The translations under genes and the position numbers were made by a program. The notes under the pieces were generated by a model that was not told the DNA's origin, did not search any database, and saw only the letters and a program-made list of their open reading frames with translations. A DNA stretch of 64,000 nucleotides from Hypomesus transpacificus (lineage: Eukaryota > Chordata > Actinopteri > Osmeriformes > Osmeridae): the NCBI RefSeq assembly GCF_021917145.1, contig NC_061065.1:5235337-5299336 (forward strand), given 5' to 3'. Within the stretch, counting starts at the first letter, position 1, and every line of letters starts with the position of its first letter. Positions 11,830 through 24,940 of the stretch are shown piece by piece.

Positions 11830-13260
11830 AACATGTTCATCAAATGTTCAAACGCATCTGACTGATTAGTAACTTGTATGTGTCTTGTGTCAGAATTCCA
11901 TTCCAGTCCATTCCGATTTCTATGGTTACGCTTATGACATCATAGTGGGCCTAGTAGATCAAAGCAACTCTGGTGTGGGTTAATATTACAAAGATGCAGT
12001 CTATCCATACTAGTCCCCCCTTTCACAGAGATTGTCCATGTTGTTGTTTAGACCCACCGTTATGAAACACAGATGCCCTGGAACACATACAACCAGGGTA
12101 GACTGGGAGCAGCACAGTCAGTCTCAGTACAGTACAGCCTGAACAAGGTGGCGTGTGGTTGTACGCCATTGCGGCTGTTGTAGGAACCTGAGATAGGAAT
12201 CAGCACTTCATCTACCAACCCAATAGCCCTGGATTTCATTAAACATTGCTTGTATCTAAGTCTATTTGTTCTTACATCATGGTTATGTTCAGGTGAACTA
12301 CAGAGAAGCGTCTCTTTCTATGAATTTAGAAATGAATGATTCATCTTACAGGAGGAACACGAAACCTCACAGGAGACTCAATCCTGAATCAACTTGGATG
12401 ATAAAGATGACATATTTACTAGCAATCTTAGGGTCATGGGATGTTATTAGATCATAGATAGTTCTATTGTGGCCTACAGACCACAATATTTTCTTTTTGT
12501 CTAATAGTAATAGTGGATACGTCAACATGGCATACAGGGTATAAGGGTAAAAACACTGCCAGGCTAAGCTCTACATTCCTACATCTTATAAAATAACTGA
12601 CCTTTGATTATATGGCCTCTTATAAAATTGCAACCAAATCAAGAATGGGGATGATTAAATGTGATTTGGCTACATAAACTGAGAATTGTCCTCCACCTGT
12701 TGTCAATTGTGACTGCACCAAGTAGAACAACAGTTTTTACTTTGCTTTTTAACCCTCCTATTGTGTTGCAGGGAGTACAGTTCTTTTTGTTGGTTCTGGT
12801 GGTATTTACACAATTGAATGGTTGCCCCAGTATTTGTAAAAATAAAGTCCTGAACGTAGCTTCAAAAAATGTATGTGTATGCTTAATGTGGTCATTCCAT
12901 GAAAAGAGGAACTTTTTGTTTTTATATTGAAAATAAAGGAAATGTTAAACTGAAAGAACAAGTGGTGTATTCTGAAATATGTTATATGTGTTAATGTATG
13001 TTGTAAGAAATGCTCAATTCAAATTGAGTTCTTGTATTGTCATTTCTGACCACCTGGGAACTGGTGGTTCAGTTTCACTCTCATTCTGATGAGTATTCTG
13101 TGGCACAGTGACTTTGCTACCTAAGATGTCTATGTGTATATAGATGTGATCAAATTTGTTGTTACCCTACTTTGAAATAATGCTTCATTCCTCCTGAAAT
13201 GGATGACAATCAAAGCTATTGCATCATCAATTCCTGCATGACTTTGGTATGTCATAAAGC
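11830..13260. other. Intergenic, nothing identified
   Basis: AT-rich single-copy-looking sequence between the mitoguardin-like gene and histone set A. I see no frame, RNA gene or repeat border that I can support. It is absent from the second copy of the region. Confidence 0.5.
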
Positions 13261-13521
13261 AAAGAAGCTGTGAAAAGAGATATGTAATTGCTCAGTCTAA
13301 CTATGGCTTGGACACATTTTTTGATACCCCTTGGACAAGATAATAGATAATCATATAGATAAAACTGTGATTTTACTTCCTTTTGTACGTCCATTTGTAT
13401 AACACAAGACTGTGTCTCCAACATGTAATCTGTCATTCGGCCTATTTGAATGGATGAAAGAAGTCACTGCGCCATTTGATATCATTGAGTGCACCACACT
13501 GAACACGGACCATGAACCATG

Positions 13522-13585
13522 AATTGGAAGTCGCTTTGGATAAAAGCGTCTGCTAAACGAATAAATGTAAATGTAAATGAATGAG
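13522..13585 (+). mobile_element. L2-type LINE 3' tail (short fragment)
   Basis: The segment with GTCGCTTTGGATAAAAGCG and a (TGTAAA)-type end matches the 3' terminus of the longer L2-clade LINE that ends near 22831. Only the tail is present, as in a strongly 5'-truncated insertion or a SINE that shares the LINE tail. Confidence 0.7.
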
Positions 13586-14307
13586 GTAATGTTTAATGAT
13601 GAGTTCAAATCAACAAGCGACTACCTTTAAATGTAAGTTATCTGTAAGAAACCGAAAATATGAATGTTAAAATTATATATGTTTTAGTGAAATAAATAGA
13701 CCACATATGCTAGCCTACCAGGGTTGGTGGCACCTGAAGTCCCGAGGGCAGTGTGCCAATCCTCTATAAATTCTTTATAAAATAATTATTCAAGAAAAAG
13801 CTTTTCTTTTGGGCCAACATTCAAATAAAATGAGTGCAAGTTTTTGATATTTTGGGATAGAAGAGTGGATATTTGTGAGACTTGAGTAGTAGCATTTTGG
13901 GAATTCAATTCATACCGCACCAATTGTTTTGAATAAGTTGGTTCTGGACCAGATAAAATGTACCTGCTTATTTGTTGCAAGTCGTTTTGTGTGAAAAGTC
14001 CTACAGCAGTGGTGCCAGCCGTTTTGCATAGACTACAAGCATGCAAGGAAAGTCCTAATTCGATATAGGCCAAGCATGTAATCGTTTCTTGTATATGGTG
14101 CGTTAGAAAAGTGGGACAGTCGTTCTGGGCAAAATCTAATGGAGCTGCTTAATGTCATCGATTGTTAGTGCATTTGATGCAAATCACATTCCTTGGACAG
14201 GCATACTCAACACTGTTGCCAGCAGTGTCAAATGGTAATGTTATTTCAAATACTACAAGCATGCAAGGAAACGGGAGTACTTGGTCTTTTCATAGAGATA
14301 ATGAAGT

Positions 14308-14323
14308 GGCTCTTAAAAGAGCC
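14308..14323 (-). promoter_or_regulatory. Histone 3' stem-loop of H3 (set A)
   Basis: A perfect 6-bp stem with a 4-base loop, GGCTCTTTTAAGAGCC on the minus strand, 27 bases after the H3 stop codon. It is bound by SLBP and directs U7-dependent 3' processing instead of polyadenylation. Confidence 0.95.
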
Positions 14324-14350
14324 TTTGGGGGTGTTGCAGTCAAATTACAT

Positions 14351-14954
<604 letters not shown>

Positions 14955-15491
14955 TTTGCAATTATTATTTTAAATTTAAGAATCCGTCTCAAACAACTTC
15001 AATTTTCCCTTTCAAAAGGCCAAATTTAATCACAATTTCCAGAATAACGCTATTCTATTACGCGGGGACAGCGTATTTATTTGCGTGCAGATATATACCT
15101 TTTGTTCTTCTTTTTCTTTTTCTTTCTTCTTCCACAAAAGGTTTCCTCCAATGAAGATAAAAAATAGATTCTCTCATTTGTAAATGAGCATCTTTATTCC
15201 TGTGCGCAATAGACGATTAACCTCTCAGCCTTTTGGTGCTTGTTTGAAAAGCGTTATATCGAGAGTAGATAGACAAATATGGCCGCGCGTATTAAGATGG
15301 TTTTCAGAAAGCCATTGGGCGACGCTCTTTAGTAGACCCAAGTAGGCTACACCTGGTAAGGACACATTTTACTTTTCATGAGGGACGTAACACTCATAAG
15401 GGATATTCAAGGTGACACATTAGTAACTTGTTAACTGTCTGGCTCATGAAAAACCTCAAGAACATATTGGCTTTGCAAGAGTGATGTGGAT

Positions 15492-15508
15492 GGCTCTTTG
15501 AACGAGCC
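15492..15508 (-). promoter_or_regulatory. Orphan histone-like stem-loop
   Basis: GGCTC and GAGCC arms with a 7-base loop, close to the histone 3' stem-loop but with no histone frame ending next to it on either strand. The following sequence keeps the TTAGGGG-like purine stretch. It may be the remains of a lost histone gene's 3' end. Confidence 0.45.
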
Positions 15509-15711
15509 TTAGGGGATTTTACAAAGTCTCCGTGCCCGTCTAAATTTCAAACTTTATTTGAAATGCAGTATGTTTATTATTGTTCAGTCACGTGGGGCAT
15601 GGAGTTTTGGTGTAGCCCACTACATCTATGAATAGTCCACTAGTGAAATAATATGATACCTCTATGCAATAGGTTAATATGGTGAAAGCGCTTTTCTTGA
15701 GTTAAATGGTT

Positions 15712-15727
15712 GGCTCTTAAAAGAGCC
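15712..15727 (-). promoter_or_regulatory. Histone 3' stem-loop of H2A (set A)
   Basis: The same 16-base perfect hairpin as at H3, 40 bases after the H2A stop. Confidence 0.95.
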
Positions 15728-15767
15728 TTTGGAAGGTTGAGTAATCACATGAAATCACACAGGAACG

Positions 15768-16172
<405 letters not shown>

Positions 16173-16204
16173 TTACAGTGAATGGCATCGGTCATAGCCC
16201 AGAT

Positions 16205-16264
16205 ATTATACTTCACGGTAACTGGCAGTCATTGGTCACAAGGCCGGTTCAGTCTCAATCCAAT
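16205..16264 (-). promoter_or_regulatory. H2A promoter (set A)
   Basis: A weak TATA-like element (GTATAATA on the minus strand, about 16204-16211) lies about 50 bp before the ATG. Two CCAAT boxes follow, one on the minus strand (16231-16235) and one on the plus strand (16260-16264). Confidence 0.55.
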
Positions 16265-16445
16265 CAGAGGTAGCGGCAAAACTGAAGGCGGAGTCTTTTC
16301 CTTAATCTCAAACGGCGAGGGGGGTATTTGGTCCCCATCCTTCTCTTTGTTCCTTTCCGTCGCTCCTCATTTTGGGCACCATTCGCTAAAATGGTTGACA
16401 TCAAATTTCTTCAGAACCAGCATTTTTGTTAGATGTTACAGATGC

Positions 16446-18581
16446 GCATGGGCGTCGGCAGCATTTTGAGAGTGGGGGACACACATTTTGCCTGGGGTCT
16501 AGGGGTTTCTCCCCATGAATTTTTCTAAAGATGTAGATGCAATTTCCCGCATTCTGGTGCATTTACCACAACTATTTACCATAGTTGTTATACATATATT
16601 GAGGGGCTGGACATAAAAATATTTTGAAAACGAAACTTTCCAATAAACAATGGGACATCTTCAACTACCTGTCATCTTTCAGCACTCACCTCAGCAACAG
16701 AGCTGTCTCCACTGCCCCTGCATGCTGCCCCTGCCTCTGACTCACTCTCAATCTCAACCATCTAGGCTATATCAGGAGACATGGAGATGCATTGAGCATT
16801 CTTTCATATTGATAATTGAAATAAGCTTAATGTAGATTGTTCATATGAAGATTTCTGAGGCGTCATGTTATCAGCATATCAAATTCACAATTGGTATAGG
16901 TTTAGTAGTAGTTTAGTATGTAGGCTACATAAAAAAATAGCATCTCCCTAAAGCATGACTGGACAGTTCAGAAATAGTGTGTGTTCAAACCTGTAGGCTA
17001 GTCTTTTCCACAGATCACATCCTTAGGATGTAAGCTTTCAGAAAAAACATGGTTTAGGTGGTTGAATCAGTTTCCCTAAATAGCAAAGCCCCAAAAAGTA
17101 TCAGCCATATACTCCATTTACCAATACCAAATGTATAATGCATAGGCAGCATACTAATATGGAGAGAAGGACGTGTCTCTTGTCTCATTAGATAACATCC
17201 TGAGGGTATGGTTTTAATGGTTTGACAGTTTTGACTTCATGTTACAGACTAACATGTAGCAAGGAAATTCTGCATATTTCCAAAATCACAAGTTGAGCAA
17301 CCCTGTTTAATTTGGAAGACAATTCTAGCAACTAGCATGTTAGCTAAGGTTAACTCCAGATTATCTCACGGTTGTTATCGCAATAAAAAAAACACCAGCA
17401 ATTTATTTTGTCATCATCATCACTGGGGGACAGCTTGAGATGTTGGCTCAGGACCGAGATGCTTGGAGAACTCTTGTTTGCGGCCTAAGCCCCAGAAGGG
17501 GTAGTAGGCGATGATGAATTTATTTTTTAGCTACTAAAAAAAAAACATCCTTGTCATCTCTTTCTGCCTGAAACAGACGCCTAGGTCTGAACACGGCCAA
17601 AAACATTACATATTTTAGACCCAGATTAAGAAATCAACAAATGCTGTTCCACTTGTAATGGCTAAATAATAACTACTCACTAACCGAACGGTCGAGGTTA
17701 GTAAGTTGTTTATTGTATAGCATTTTTAGCTCTTTTCATTATGTAAATGAAAATAAATGGTAGGCTAATTGTAGCTAGCTCTCAAATCTTCTCACAGTGT
17801 GTTCAGGTGTTGCCTAGCACACCCAATTACTTTTGATGGAAAGCGGACAACGCGGTTCTGCTAAAATGGCTTTAATTCCAACACAAATTGTTGGCAACGA
17901 CAGTACGAGCGCTCCACACCCCTGCACTAATATTTTGATCGCAAATGTGTTTTGTTTTTTTTAAGTGAGGGGGACGTGACCTAGCCTGGCTCTGCCCTCC
18001 TACGTACTTCCGCTCAATTTGGATTTTGCTTCTGTACTAGGTCTGGGAGCTAGGCTCTGATGTCGGTTTCCAGAAACACATTTTTTGTAGGTCCAATCAG
18101 CGAACAGAGGGAGTGGCTGAGAACGATGACGTTAATGTCGTGCACTTGTTTGAGTAGTTCAGTAATGGCGGCGGAGAAAGATGCGAGCAAACTATTCTAC
18201 GGTTGTGGCAACGCTGCCGAATATAGGTTAAAGCCGGAGCAAGAACATTCCTTGCTGAGTTTTGTTGGTGGCCATGATGTTGTGGCCCTCCTCCCCACGG
18301 GGTTCGGGAAACGTTTGATTTTCCAGCTATGGCAGCTAGCTCCGTTACAGTAGTGGTGAAGGAGTTGGCTAAGTCGAACGCTTGCGATTAGTTAAGGCAA
18401 ATCTGAGTGGCTCTGGGCGGATCCAATAGTTTTAAACTTCAACAGAGGACCCGCCTTCAAGGAAGTTAACGTTTGTCAATCGAGAGATCCCAGACCCTCT
18501 GTACAAATGAAATGTAAGAGGGTCTGGTTAGGACCAAGCTAGACGTGACCCCCCCAAGGTACATTATGGCGACGCCCATGC
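16446..18581. mobile_element. DNA transposon relic with inverted ends and a helicase fragment
   Basis: The ends GCATGGGCGTCG (16446-16457) and CGACGCCCATGC (18570-18581) are inverted. The similarity extends weakly inward to a G-run/CAC, and ATGC flanks both sides (16442-16445, 18582-18585), a possible 4-bp target duplication. The interior holds a RecQ/SF2-like helicase 5' fragment at 18165-18353. A further internal inverted similarity (about 17964-17995 against 18515-18555) suggests nesting. A 3-4 bp duplication plus helicase would fit an Academ-like element, but that is a guess. Confidence 0.5.
18165..18353 (+). pseudogene. RecQ/SF2 helicase-like N-terminal fragment
   Basis: A 62-codon frame starting MAAEKDASKLFYGCG and containing the Q-motif-like LKPEQEHSLLSF and Walker A-like LLPTGFGK, where a functional motif would continue GKS/T (here GKR). 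It stops soon after FQLWQLAPLQ. The family unwinds DNA using ATP, but only the first motif region is here and the Walker Ser/Thr is replaced, so it is non-functional. It is embedded in the transposon relic and copied at 47295-47483. Confidence 0.6.
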
Positions 18582-18941
18582 ATGCAGATACATTTTGATC
18601 TTCATTCATTTGCTGATTAATATATAATATAATATATATAATATAAAGTCTATGTTTGCTCTCTGAGCTGAGCTGCCCTGTGGAGCGGAGCACTACGCAA
18701 TGGAACTCAGAAACTTTGTTTATTTTAAGTCGCTACCATGAAAAGCGGTCTATGAGCGGGGGAAGATTTCCCCCACAATGTAACAAATACTTGTGGCCTG
18801 TTTGACCGGAGGGATGCCCATGTCAACGACAGAGTATGATAATCCCATTTACTCAAAGCAATAGTTATGCTTCAGCCAAACACCTAGTATTTGTGGAGGG
18901 AAATTAACAAATGCAAATGCGCTTTAACGGAAAGAGCTGGT

Positions 18942-18957
18942 GGCTCTTAAAAGAGCC
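18942..18957 (-). promoter_or_regulatory. Histone 3' stem-loop of H1 (set A)
   Basis: A perfect 16-base hairpin identical to those of H3 and H2A, 61 bases after the H1 stop. Confidence 0.95.
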
Positions 18958-19018
18958 TTTTGTTTTTGCATGTGTAACTGAGCAATGCAACTGCCACGTA
19001 GAAGTCGTATTCAAGAAA

Positions 19019-19630
19019 TTACTTCTTCTTGGGTGTAGCCTTCTTGGCCTTGGGCTTGGCCGCCTTTGGCTTGGCTGCCTTGACTGTCTTCTTCGGGCTC
19101 TTGGCTGCTACCTTCTTGGGCGTCACAGGCTTCTTGGCCTTTTTGGGGCTCTTGGTAGTCTTCTTTGCTGCCACGGGCTTCTTTACCTTCTTGGGAGACT
19201 TCTTGGCAGGTGCCGTTTTTTTCGCCACAGCCTTCTTGGGCTTCTTGGCCGCAGCGGGCTTCTTAGCGACAACCTTCTTGGGCTTCGGAGTGACGGCCTT
19301 CTTGACAGGCTTCTTTGCCTTGGTCTCGGCGGCCTTGTTGATCTTAAAAGACCCTGAGGCGCCGGTTCCCTTGGTCTGGACCAAGGTCCCCTTCGTAACC
19401 AGACTCCTGACGGCGATCTTGACGCGGGAGTTGTTCTTCTCTACATCGTAGCCCCCCGCTGAAAGAGCCTTCTTGAGCGCTGCCAGGGACACGCCGCTGC
19501 GTTCCTTGGAGGCGGACACAGCCGTAACAATCAGCTCACTGACGCTGGGTCCCGCTTTCTTGGGCTTAGCTGCTGCCTTCTTCTTGGGTGCCTTGGCCGG
19601 AGCGGGAGCTGCAGGGGCGACTTCTGCCAT
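19019..19630 (-). CDS. Linker histone H1, replication-dependent (set A)
   Basis: An intact intronless 203-aa H1. A short Ala/Pro/Lys N-tail is followed by the winged-helix globular domain at about residues 28-100 ([20 protein letters not shown] ... [11 protein letters not shown]). The long C-tail is almost only Lys, Ala and Pro with several SPKK/TPKK CDK and DNA-binding motifs. It binds linker DNA at the nucleosome dyad and compacts chromatin. The stem-loop and H1 box show it belongs with the replication-dependent set. The Lys-rich tail produces long antisense frames that are not genes. Confidence 0.97.
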   Translation of the reverse strand: MAEVAPAAPAPAKAPKKKAAAKPKKAGPSVSELIVTAVSASKERSGVSLAALKKALSAGGYDVEKNNSRVKIAVRSLVTKGTLVQTKGTGASGSFKINKAAETKAKKPVKKAVTPKPKKVVAKKPAAAKKPKKAVAKKTAPAKKSPKKVKKPVAAKKTTKSPKKAKKPVTPKKVAAKSPKKTVKAAKPKAAKPKAKKATPKKK

Positions 19631-19714
19631 GTCTGTCGTTTGAACCGATTGCTCGAGTAAACTCCACTGATTTCTGTGCTCGGGAGTAGTGTTCGGCTCC
19701 GGGCTGGGGGCTGG

Positions 19715-19799
19715 CCTTAAAGGCGGTATGAGAACTGTGTAGACTCAATTAGTCAGCTCGACCGCAGTCTGCAATCGACAAGCTGTGCCACTTGTGTTT
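19715..19799 (-). promoter_or_regulatory. H1 promoter (set A) with H1 box
   Basis: A TTTAAGG TATA-like element (19715-19723) lies about 90 bp before the ATG. An AAACACA box (minus strand, 19793-19799) lies about 165 bp before it. AAACACA is the H1-specific distal element of vertebrate H1 genes. Confidence 0.65.
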
Positions 19800-19819
19800 T
19801 CTCCTCGTGTATAACGGTG

Positions 19820-21280
19820 TACAAATCGAAGCTGGAATAGACAAACTGTCCAAAAGCATCGGTGGCTAGAAAGTAAACTTCTTAATGCTCATAATAAACT
19901 TGTTCTAGTAGTGGAAGCCTCCTGTTTTTAGTTGCAACTGTCCCAACACGCCAGCGTTGAACTCCGAGAATGGGCTTTGCCCACGGGTTTACCGATGGCA
20001 TTTTCCCTCTAAAGTGTTTAAAAGTGTATTCTATTCCGACCAGTACACGTTGCACAGTGGGCCAAGATGTCAGGCAATATACTTTGCAGTTTTGGGCTAG
20101 CCAATTCGGGTGCCAAAGGTTTTTAATGTGCGTCTTCTGAGTCGCGTAAAACACAGGTCTCAAGTCCCGAGCCATCGGTGGATTCTGTCTCCCTTCCCCA
20201 AATGATTTGACCTATATTTTCACTCTCCGAGAAAGGCTAAATCACCAAATACAGCCCTTTTACCCAATTAATTTCTTTGAAACCATTACTTATGGTGTGT
20301 ACTCACAGCCACCAATAGCGACGCATGTAACGCAGGATATAATCCATAGCCTACAGCATTATGTTTATCAGTTGTGGTGTCATTCTCAAGGCAGGCGCCA
20401 ACTGCAGCGACCTGGACCCGAGACACAAACATCGCCCTGTGGTCTTAGCATTTCACCTCATGAAATGGCAAGGAGTAGAGATTGTGTAGAAATGTGAATA
20501 CGTGATGTCAAGTTAAGACTACGGTTATCTGTCACGGACATAGCACGACACAGTGTCAAAAGACCATGCCTAATCTTTGAAGTTCACGATGACCGTTCAA
20601 ACCAAAAACATTCTGAATGCAGAGACGAGTTTCAATACTTACTTTCTGAATGAAGAAAACACCATATTTCACTGCTTTTTAATAATTAGACGGAGAATTA
20701 AATACACGAATGTGCGTGACAATATGTGTGAAATGGAACCCTGAACAAATCAAGGTAGCCTACTCCTACTCGAAATATGTATGTGGAACGTAAGTTATTT
20801 TTTTAAGATCAAAATTCACATTTGGTCATTTGCAATTGAAACAAGAACATGGATCATGACGATTTGAGTATTTCAACGTGCAAAATTGTCTGTTTCAGTG
20901 CATAAATCAAATACAAACTGAAATGTCTTTGTAATGTGTAACCCCAAGTGCCAGTTAAAAACGGGTAGGCCTAGTTCGTTACACTCACTCTCAAGTGTCT
21001 TAAAACGATATCCATACGCACCTTCAAAGCCCCCAAGAGCCTTTATGACTTTTAAAGAATACAAAGATCAGTTGTCTGCTGAAGCCGATGTAGGTTAAGC
21101 ACTGCCTCGACATAAAAAAAGTGTGTATTTTGTAACGGGTTTATTATGCATATCTCTAGAAACTACATGTGTCCACATTATGTAAATCACTATGTAGATT
21201 AAATACATAATAATAATAACAACAACAAAAATAATAATACAAATAAAGGCTGCATTTTCCACCGTTTTTATTTACAACGT
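19820..21280. other. Spacer between H1 and the microsatellite, nothing identified
   Basis: Long spacer repeated almost unchanged at 48950-50412. I found no gene, repeat border or RNA gene in it. Confidence 0.5.
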
Positions 21281-21285
21281 GGCAA

Positions 21286-21293
21286 CCCCCCCC

Positions 21294-21324
<31 letters not shown>

Positions 21325-21334
21325 ACACACACAC
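21286..21334. repeat. Poly-C tract followed by (AC)n microsatellite
   Basis: About 25 C followed by about 12 AC units. The second copy (50418-50460) has a shorter C tract, so the two copies differ in length here. Confidence 0.95.
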
Positions 21335-21959
21335 AATAATATGTTGTAACATGGTGCAGATTCCCCGCAAGCCTCTGTCTCCAATATAGTTGATTATATG
21401 AATACCTATATATATATTATAGGCCTATAATATGTATTATTACATGTTTGTATTACTACAATTACTTTATAATATACGTTTTAAATATCACTCCCCACGT
21501 TTAAATGTGACAATAAACCTTTTTGGTAAATTCGCCCAAAGAGGGCAACATCTTTCCTTATCCTGTCTGTCTGTCTCTGTGTCTGTAACGTCTCAGCCTC
21601 CTGCATCATCTTCCAACATCTTCTTCTATCCCAGGCTCAAACTCATCCTCATCTCTCTCATCATCTAGTAGCAAGTAGGTTGTATTTATGACCAGGGTTA
21701 GGGTTATTTATGTTATATGTTTCTGTTATCTCTAAGATTTTAAGATTTCCACAGTGATGCCATGAATGCCATAAAAAATGTCTCAAGAATGCAACGTTTG
21801 TTTCCATGAGTATGGTCAACACTATAATTTTATAATAATGCACTACCACTACATTTAATCTAATTTGATTTGCGTGAGGTTTAATTATTGTTCTTGTTTA
21901 TGAGTTTTCATAGGTGTTTTTTTCTTCATCCTATTAGATTCACACCTGTGCTACCTACA

Positions 21960-22836
21960 CTTCCTGACTGTCAAGATGACCCTACAGCCCAAGTTGGACT
22001 ACTGCAACTCGCTGCTCGCCGGTCTCCCATCATGCGCAACCCGCCCTCTTCAGAGAATTCAGAACGCAGCGGCCCGTCTGGTCTACAATCTACCCAGACG
22101 CTCCCACGTTACACCGCTCCTCATCTCCCTCCAATGGCTACCCATAACGGCCCGCATCAGATTCAAGACCCTGGTACTGACCTTCCGAGCAGTGAACGGG
22201 ACTGCGCCCGACTACTTCAAGTCTCTCCTGCAGCCTTACACCCCCACCCGCCACCTACGGTCTTCTTCAGACAACCGCCTGGTGGTCCCACCTCTCAAGA
22301 CCGCCCGGTCCCAGCACAAGCTCTTCTCCCGCCTGGCACCCCAGTGGTGGAATCAACTCCCCACCTCCATCAGAGACACGGACTGTCTCTCCACCTTCAA
22401 GAGAAGGCTCAAGACACACTTGTTCCGGGAGTACAATGGTAGCCTACTTAGGAAGGGTTTGCTGAACCCAACACTAGTTTCCTCAAGGTTCACAATGACT
22501 CTTGCTTAGACTGTTGCTCTTGTTGGTTAGTGGTAGCTGATTTAAACTGTTGTATTCTTTTTTAGTTAATCCTATTTTTATTGCTTTCCTACAGGTACAC
22601 CTGCACTTAGAGATTAATGTTGTGTAATTTTAACTTGTTTAACTACATGCTCTTGTGGTTTCTTCCCTTTAGCACTATTTTTTGGTTGTTCACAATATGT
22701 ACTTGTTTTTGACTACCCGCAATGCTGTGGGGCTATCTTGTTGTTATTATCAGTGACCTATGCACTTTGTGAAGCTCTCTCTTGGAAGTCGCTTTGGATA
22801 AAAGCGTCTGCTAAATGAATACATGTAAATGTAAAT
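21960..22836 (+). mobile_element. 5'-truncated L2-clade LINE
   Basis: Contains the C-terminal part of an L2-like reverse transcriptase: LDYCNSLLAGLP, RIQNAAARLVYNLPRR, LLISLQWLPITARIRFK, and the FKRRLKTHLF end. An untranslated tail follows with GTCGCTTTGGATAAAAGCG and a (TGTAAA)n end. The catalytic part is missing. The same family gives the minus-strand copies near 26.3-28.4, 54.1-55.1 and 55.8-57.0 kb. Confidence 0.88.
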
Positions 22837-22853
22837 GTATTGTCACTCTAGGG

Positions 22854-24111
22854 CAGGGGTCGGCAAGTAACTTGGGCCACGGGCCAGTATTTTTCCTCGC
22901 CACTAGACGGCGGGCCAGAGTCTGGGTTACTGCCTATTTAGACGCTGCGATAGGTGCCCTTGCGATACGTGCACTCGCAACAACTAGGCCTACATGGAGA
23001 ATGGGTATGTCTACTACAAATAGCTAACGATAATAAACCATGTGCATGAGCCCATTGGTGGTCTGTTAACGAACTGTATCAACATGGTCGTCACTGTCAT
23101 CCCAACGTGGTGGGTCGTCATCGTTGGTGCACATAAATACTGTCATCAAGTGAGAATAGGATTACTAGGACCTAGTCAAGGTTTTAATGTGAGGTGAAAT
23201 CGGAACTTCACATTAATGCGAGCAAAAATTTAATTTTTTACCTGGCTTTTTCAGTTCCTCCTGGGATCTTATCCCTTCCATTTTATTTTTTTCGCTTCAG
23301 CTTAATCTAGCTAACTCCCTCCACAACAATAAATTATGGTTTGTGTTTGAGAAACATGCGCGACAACTGAACTGCACTTTTTAATGCACGGTCTGATCAT
23401 GCGCTTAATTAGATTAAAACATAATGTAGCCTATTAGCTTACTTTTCAGTCACACAGTAACTTAACAAACTTAAGGCATATCCTGTTATTCGGTGTGTGA
23501 AAAAAACAAAGAGAAAGCAGGCGATCTTCTGGCCCAATTTATAAGCGGGCAAAGCGGCCCACCGTGAATTCTCCCTATTCTCCCGATGGCCATTCCGGGC
23601 CTGAAACTATAAATTAATAAGCAATGTCGTGGGGGGTGCTATCGGGGTGCTTTGGTCTTTCTTGGGGGTGCTGAAGCACCTGCTAGCCCCTTCCTAGCGC
23701 TGCCATAGAGAGCGCTGCCCATGATTACTAACCATAACTGTGCTTTCACCTCAGGCGATCTGTCAGCCGTGAGGTGTAGCGATCATATGGTAGCGATGAC
23801 ATGGCGAAAAAATACTTCAGAAAAGTCAATAAGTGTATTCGACTTCATGCAGCGACGGCAGCGCCGACAGCCGGCTGCCTTGAAGCTGAGAATGCCATTG
23901 GTTACTTCAAGTCAACCGGGCTGCAGGCGACGCCGGCGCTGCATGAAGTCGACAACATCTAATGACACCATACCCAGTTTCCGGTTTCAAAATAAAAGTC
24001 GACGGGGAAAAAAACGTTATAAAAAATATATCATTGGAAATATTTTGACGGGCCAAATAAAATCGCTGGCGGGCCACAATTGGCCCGCGGGCCGCCTGTT
24101 GCCGACCCCTG
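22854..24111. mobile_element. Non-autonomous hAT transposon present only in copy A
   Basis: The ends CAGGGGTCGGCAA and TTGCCGACCCCTG (one mismatch at most) are flanked by a perfect 8-bp duplication CTCTAGGG (22846-22853, 24112-24119). At the matching place in the second copy (about 51975) CTCTAGGG occurs once with no element, giving a clean empty site. No transposase frame. GGGCC-rich subterminal parts match common vertebrate hAT families. Confidence 0.92.
23840..23951. repeat. Foldback sequence inside the hAT element
   Basis: Arms 23840-23885 and 23905-23951 are inverted and similar along about 46 bp, sharing CGACTTCATGCAGCG at the outer ends, with a spacer of about 19 bp. It looks like a small foldback or MITE-like unit nested in the hAT element. 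Confidence 0.7.
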
Positions 24112-24441
24112 CTCTAGGGCGATGTTCAGTTGTTCTATCCTCCAAGTTTGGCTGTCTTTTCACGCAAAAATGATCCCGTGGTCCACTACCGTGGACATAT
24201 ACAAAATAAAAGAACATTTTCAAAAGTCTAAATTGTAAGATGTTTAAAGACTAAATAAACAGGAAATTACACCCCCCAAAAATAAATGTAATGGAAAACC
24301 CCACTTTTACTGGGCTCCCAGGGGGTTATGACCGATCGCTGTATGACTATTGCGATCCCTTTCATTACCTTTGGAAAATGGCTTTGAGAATGTTGGCTAC
24401 ACAAATAGTGTCAGCATACAGAAGGCCATGTTGGGAGATAG

Positions 24442-24888
<447 letters not shown>

Positions 24889-24924
24889 TCTACAATTTTG
24901 ACCTGTTTCGACACTTGACCCAAA

Positions 24925-24940
24925 GGTTCTTTTAAGAGCC
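24925..24940 (+). promoter_or_regulatory. Histone 3' stem-loop of H4 (set A)
   Basis: GGTTCTTTTAAGAGCC: the usual hairpin with one G-U pair in the stem, followed by ACCCA, 36 bases after the stop. Confidence 0.93.

Noticed and set aside
15215-15240. U2 snRNA-like CTCAGCCTTTTGG
   Set aside because: A short match with no extended snRNA structure or flanking elements.
19029-19451. Long plus-strand frames opposite H1, and similar long frames opposite H3 and H2A
   Set aside because: Antisense shadows of Lys/Ala-rich or GC-rich histone codons, with hydrophobic low-complexity products and no independent signals.
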